Shown here one piece after another: positions 12,672 to 12,914 of a stretch of 12,914 bases of DNA (position 1 is its first letter; the number at the start of each line of letters is the position of its first letter). The position numbers and the translations under genes are program-made. The notes under the pieces were generated by a model. The model did no database searches. It worked only from the letters and a program-made list of their open reading frames with translations, and was not told the origin of the DNA. Source of the DNA: an uncultured Fusibacter sp. (GTDB lineage Bacteria; Bacillota; Clostridia; Peptostreptococcales; Acidaminobacteraceae); assembly GCA_937958285.1 (NCBI GenBank), contig CALFXQ010000160.1:1-12914 (forward strand). The letters are read 5' to 3'.

Positions 12672-12914
12672 ATGGGCAGTAACGATGAAATTCGAAACAG
12701 TATTGAAAAACTTGTTCAGCGCCTTGGCTTGCTAGAAGAAGCAAAGTCCAGTTGTTGTTCGCTGTCACTTGTTCAAAGTACTGCATTAATTGCAATTGGC
12801 AGAAATGCGGGTCTCTCTGTAAATGCATTAGCTGAACATCTCGGCCTAGACAAAAGCTCTGCCAGCAGACATACAACAAATTTAGTTCAGTCGGGGTATG
12901 TTTGGCGCGAAGAA
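12672..12914 (+). CDS. MarR-family regulator (partial, runs off the window)
   Basis: The first 81 codons of a winged-helix regulator, open to the window edge. Residues 45-73 (GRNAGLSVNALAEHLGLDKSS, then ASRHTTNL) form the helix-turn-helix with the typical D-K-S-x-x-S-R recognition helix, followed by VQSGYVWREE at the start of the wing. An adjacent cysteine pair lies before it in KSSCCSLSLVQ (about 26-27). Similar CC pairs occur in MarR-like proteins near metal or arsenic genes, and could be redox- or metal-responsive; this is inference. GGGAAGGGG (12656-12664) is the ribosome binding site, 7 nt before the ATG. It has its own promoter rather than relying on the exporter operon. Its target genes lie beyond the window. 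Confidence 0.82.
   Translation, partial: MGSNDEIRNSIEKLVQRLGLLEEAKSSCCSLSLVQSTALIAIGRNAGLSVNALAEHLGLDKSSASRHTTNLVQSGYVWREE

Overview
The window looks like a chromosomal stretch of a low-GC Gram-positive bacterium, most likely a Clostridia-like Firmicute. The reasons are strong AGGAGG-type ribosome binding sites, occasional TTG/GTG start candidates, AT-rich spacers, short single-enzyme operons, and protein families (Nudix, GNAT, DinB, YciI, OmdA) typical of that group. No rRNA, tRNA, CRISPR array or phage genes are visible. Family names rest on motifs and recall of the families; no database search was run.

Layout. (1) 1-1872, plus strand: Nudix hydrolase, GNAT acetyltransferase, second Nudix hydrolase. 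(2) 1827-2911: a REP-associated tyrosine transposase (RAYT/Y1_Tnp) flanked by copies of a short palindrome with core GGGTGCCTGTCACC. One copy lies inside the 3' end of the second Nudix gene. Two form a 38-bp-period tandem that reaches the stop codon of the next gene. (3) 2908-4377, minus strand: a membrane methyl-accepting chemotaxis protein with no extracytoplasmic sensor domain or HAMP. (4) 4525-6322, plus strand: a compact four-gene operon with an AAC(6')-Ii-like aminoglycoside acetyltransferase, a DinB-fold protein, a YciI-family protein and a SnoaL/NTF2-like protein. It is followed by a degenerate pentanucleotide array and a bidirectional terminator. (5) 6474-7935, minus strand: a carboxymuconolactone-decarboxylase-family protein and a membrane-anchored alpha/beta hydrolase. 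(6) 8029-9799, plus strand: O-methyltransferase, OmdA/YdeI-type protein and a small nucleotidyltransferase, tightly spaced. (7) 9901-12597, plus strand: a TetR regulator preceded by a 38-bp dyad, then an RND/MMPL-type membrane exporter. (8) 12672-end: the start of a MarR-type regulator with its own extended -10 promoter and palindrome.

How the genes may work together. The TetR-RND pair is a classic regulated efflux module. The AAC(6') operon and the methyltransferase/OmdA/nucleotidyltransferase cluster fit antibiotic or toxic-compound modification, but only the AAC assignment has residue-level support. The most structured and least ordinary part is the RAYT/REP unit, which appears to have altered the 3' ends of both flanking genes. 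I see no clearly new multigene system. The best leads are that unit, the DNA dyads before the regulators, and the repeat-plus-terminator region at 6333-6466.
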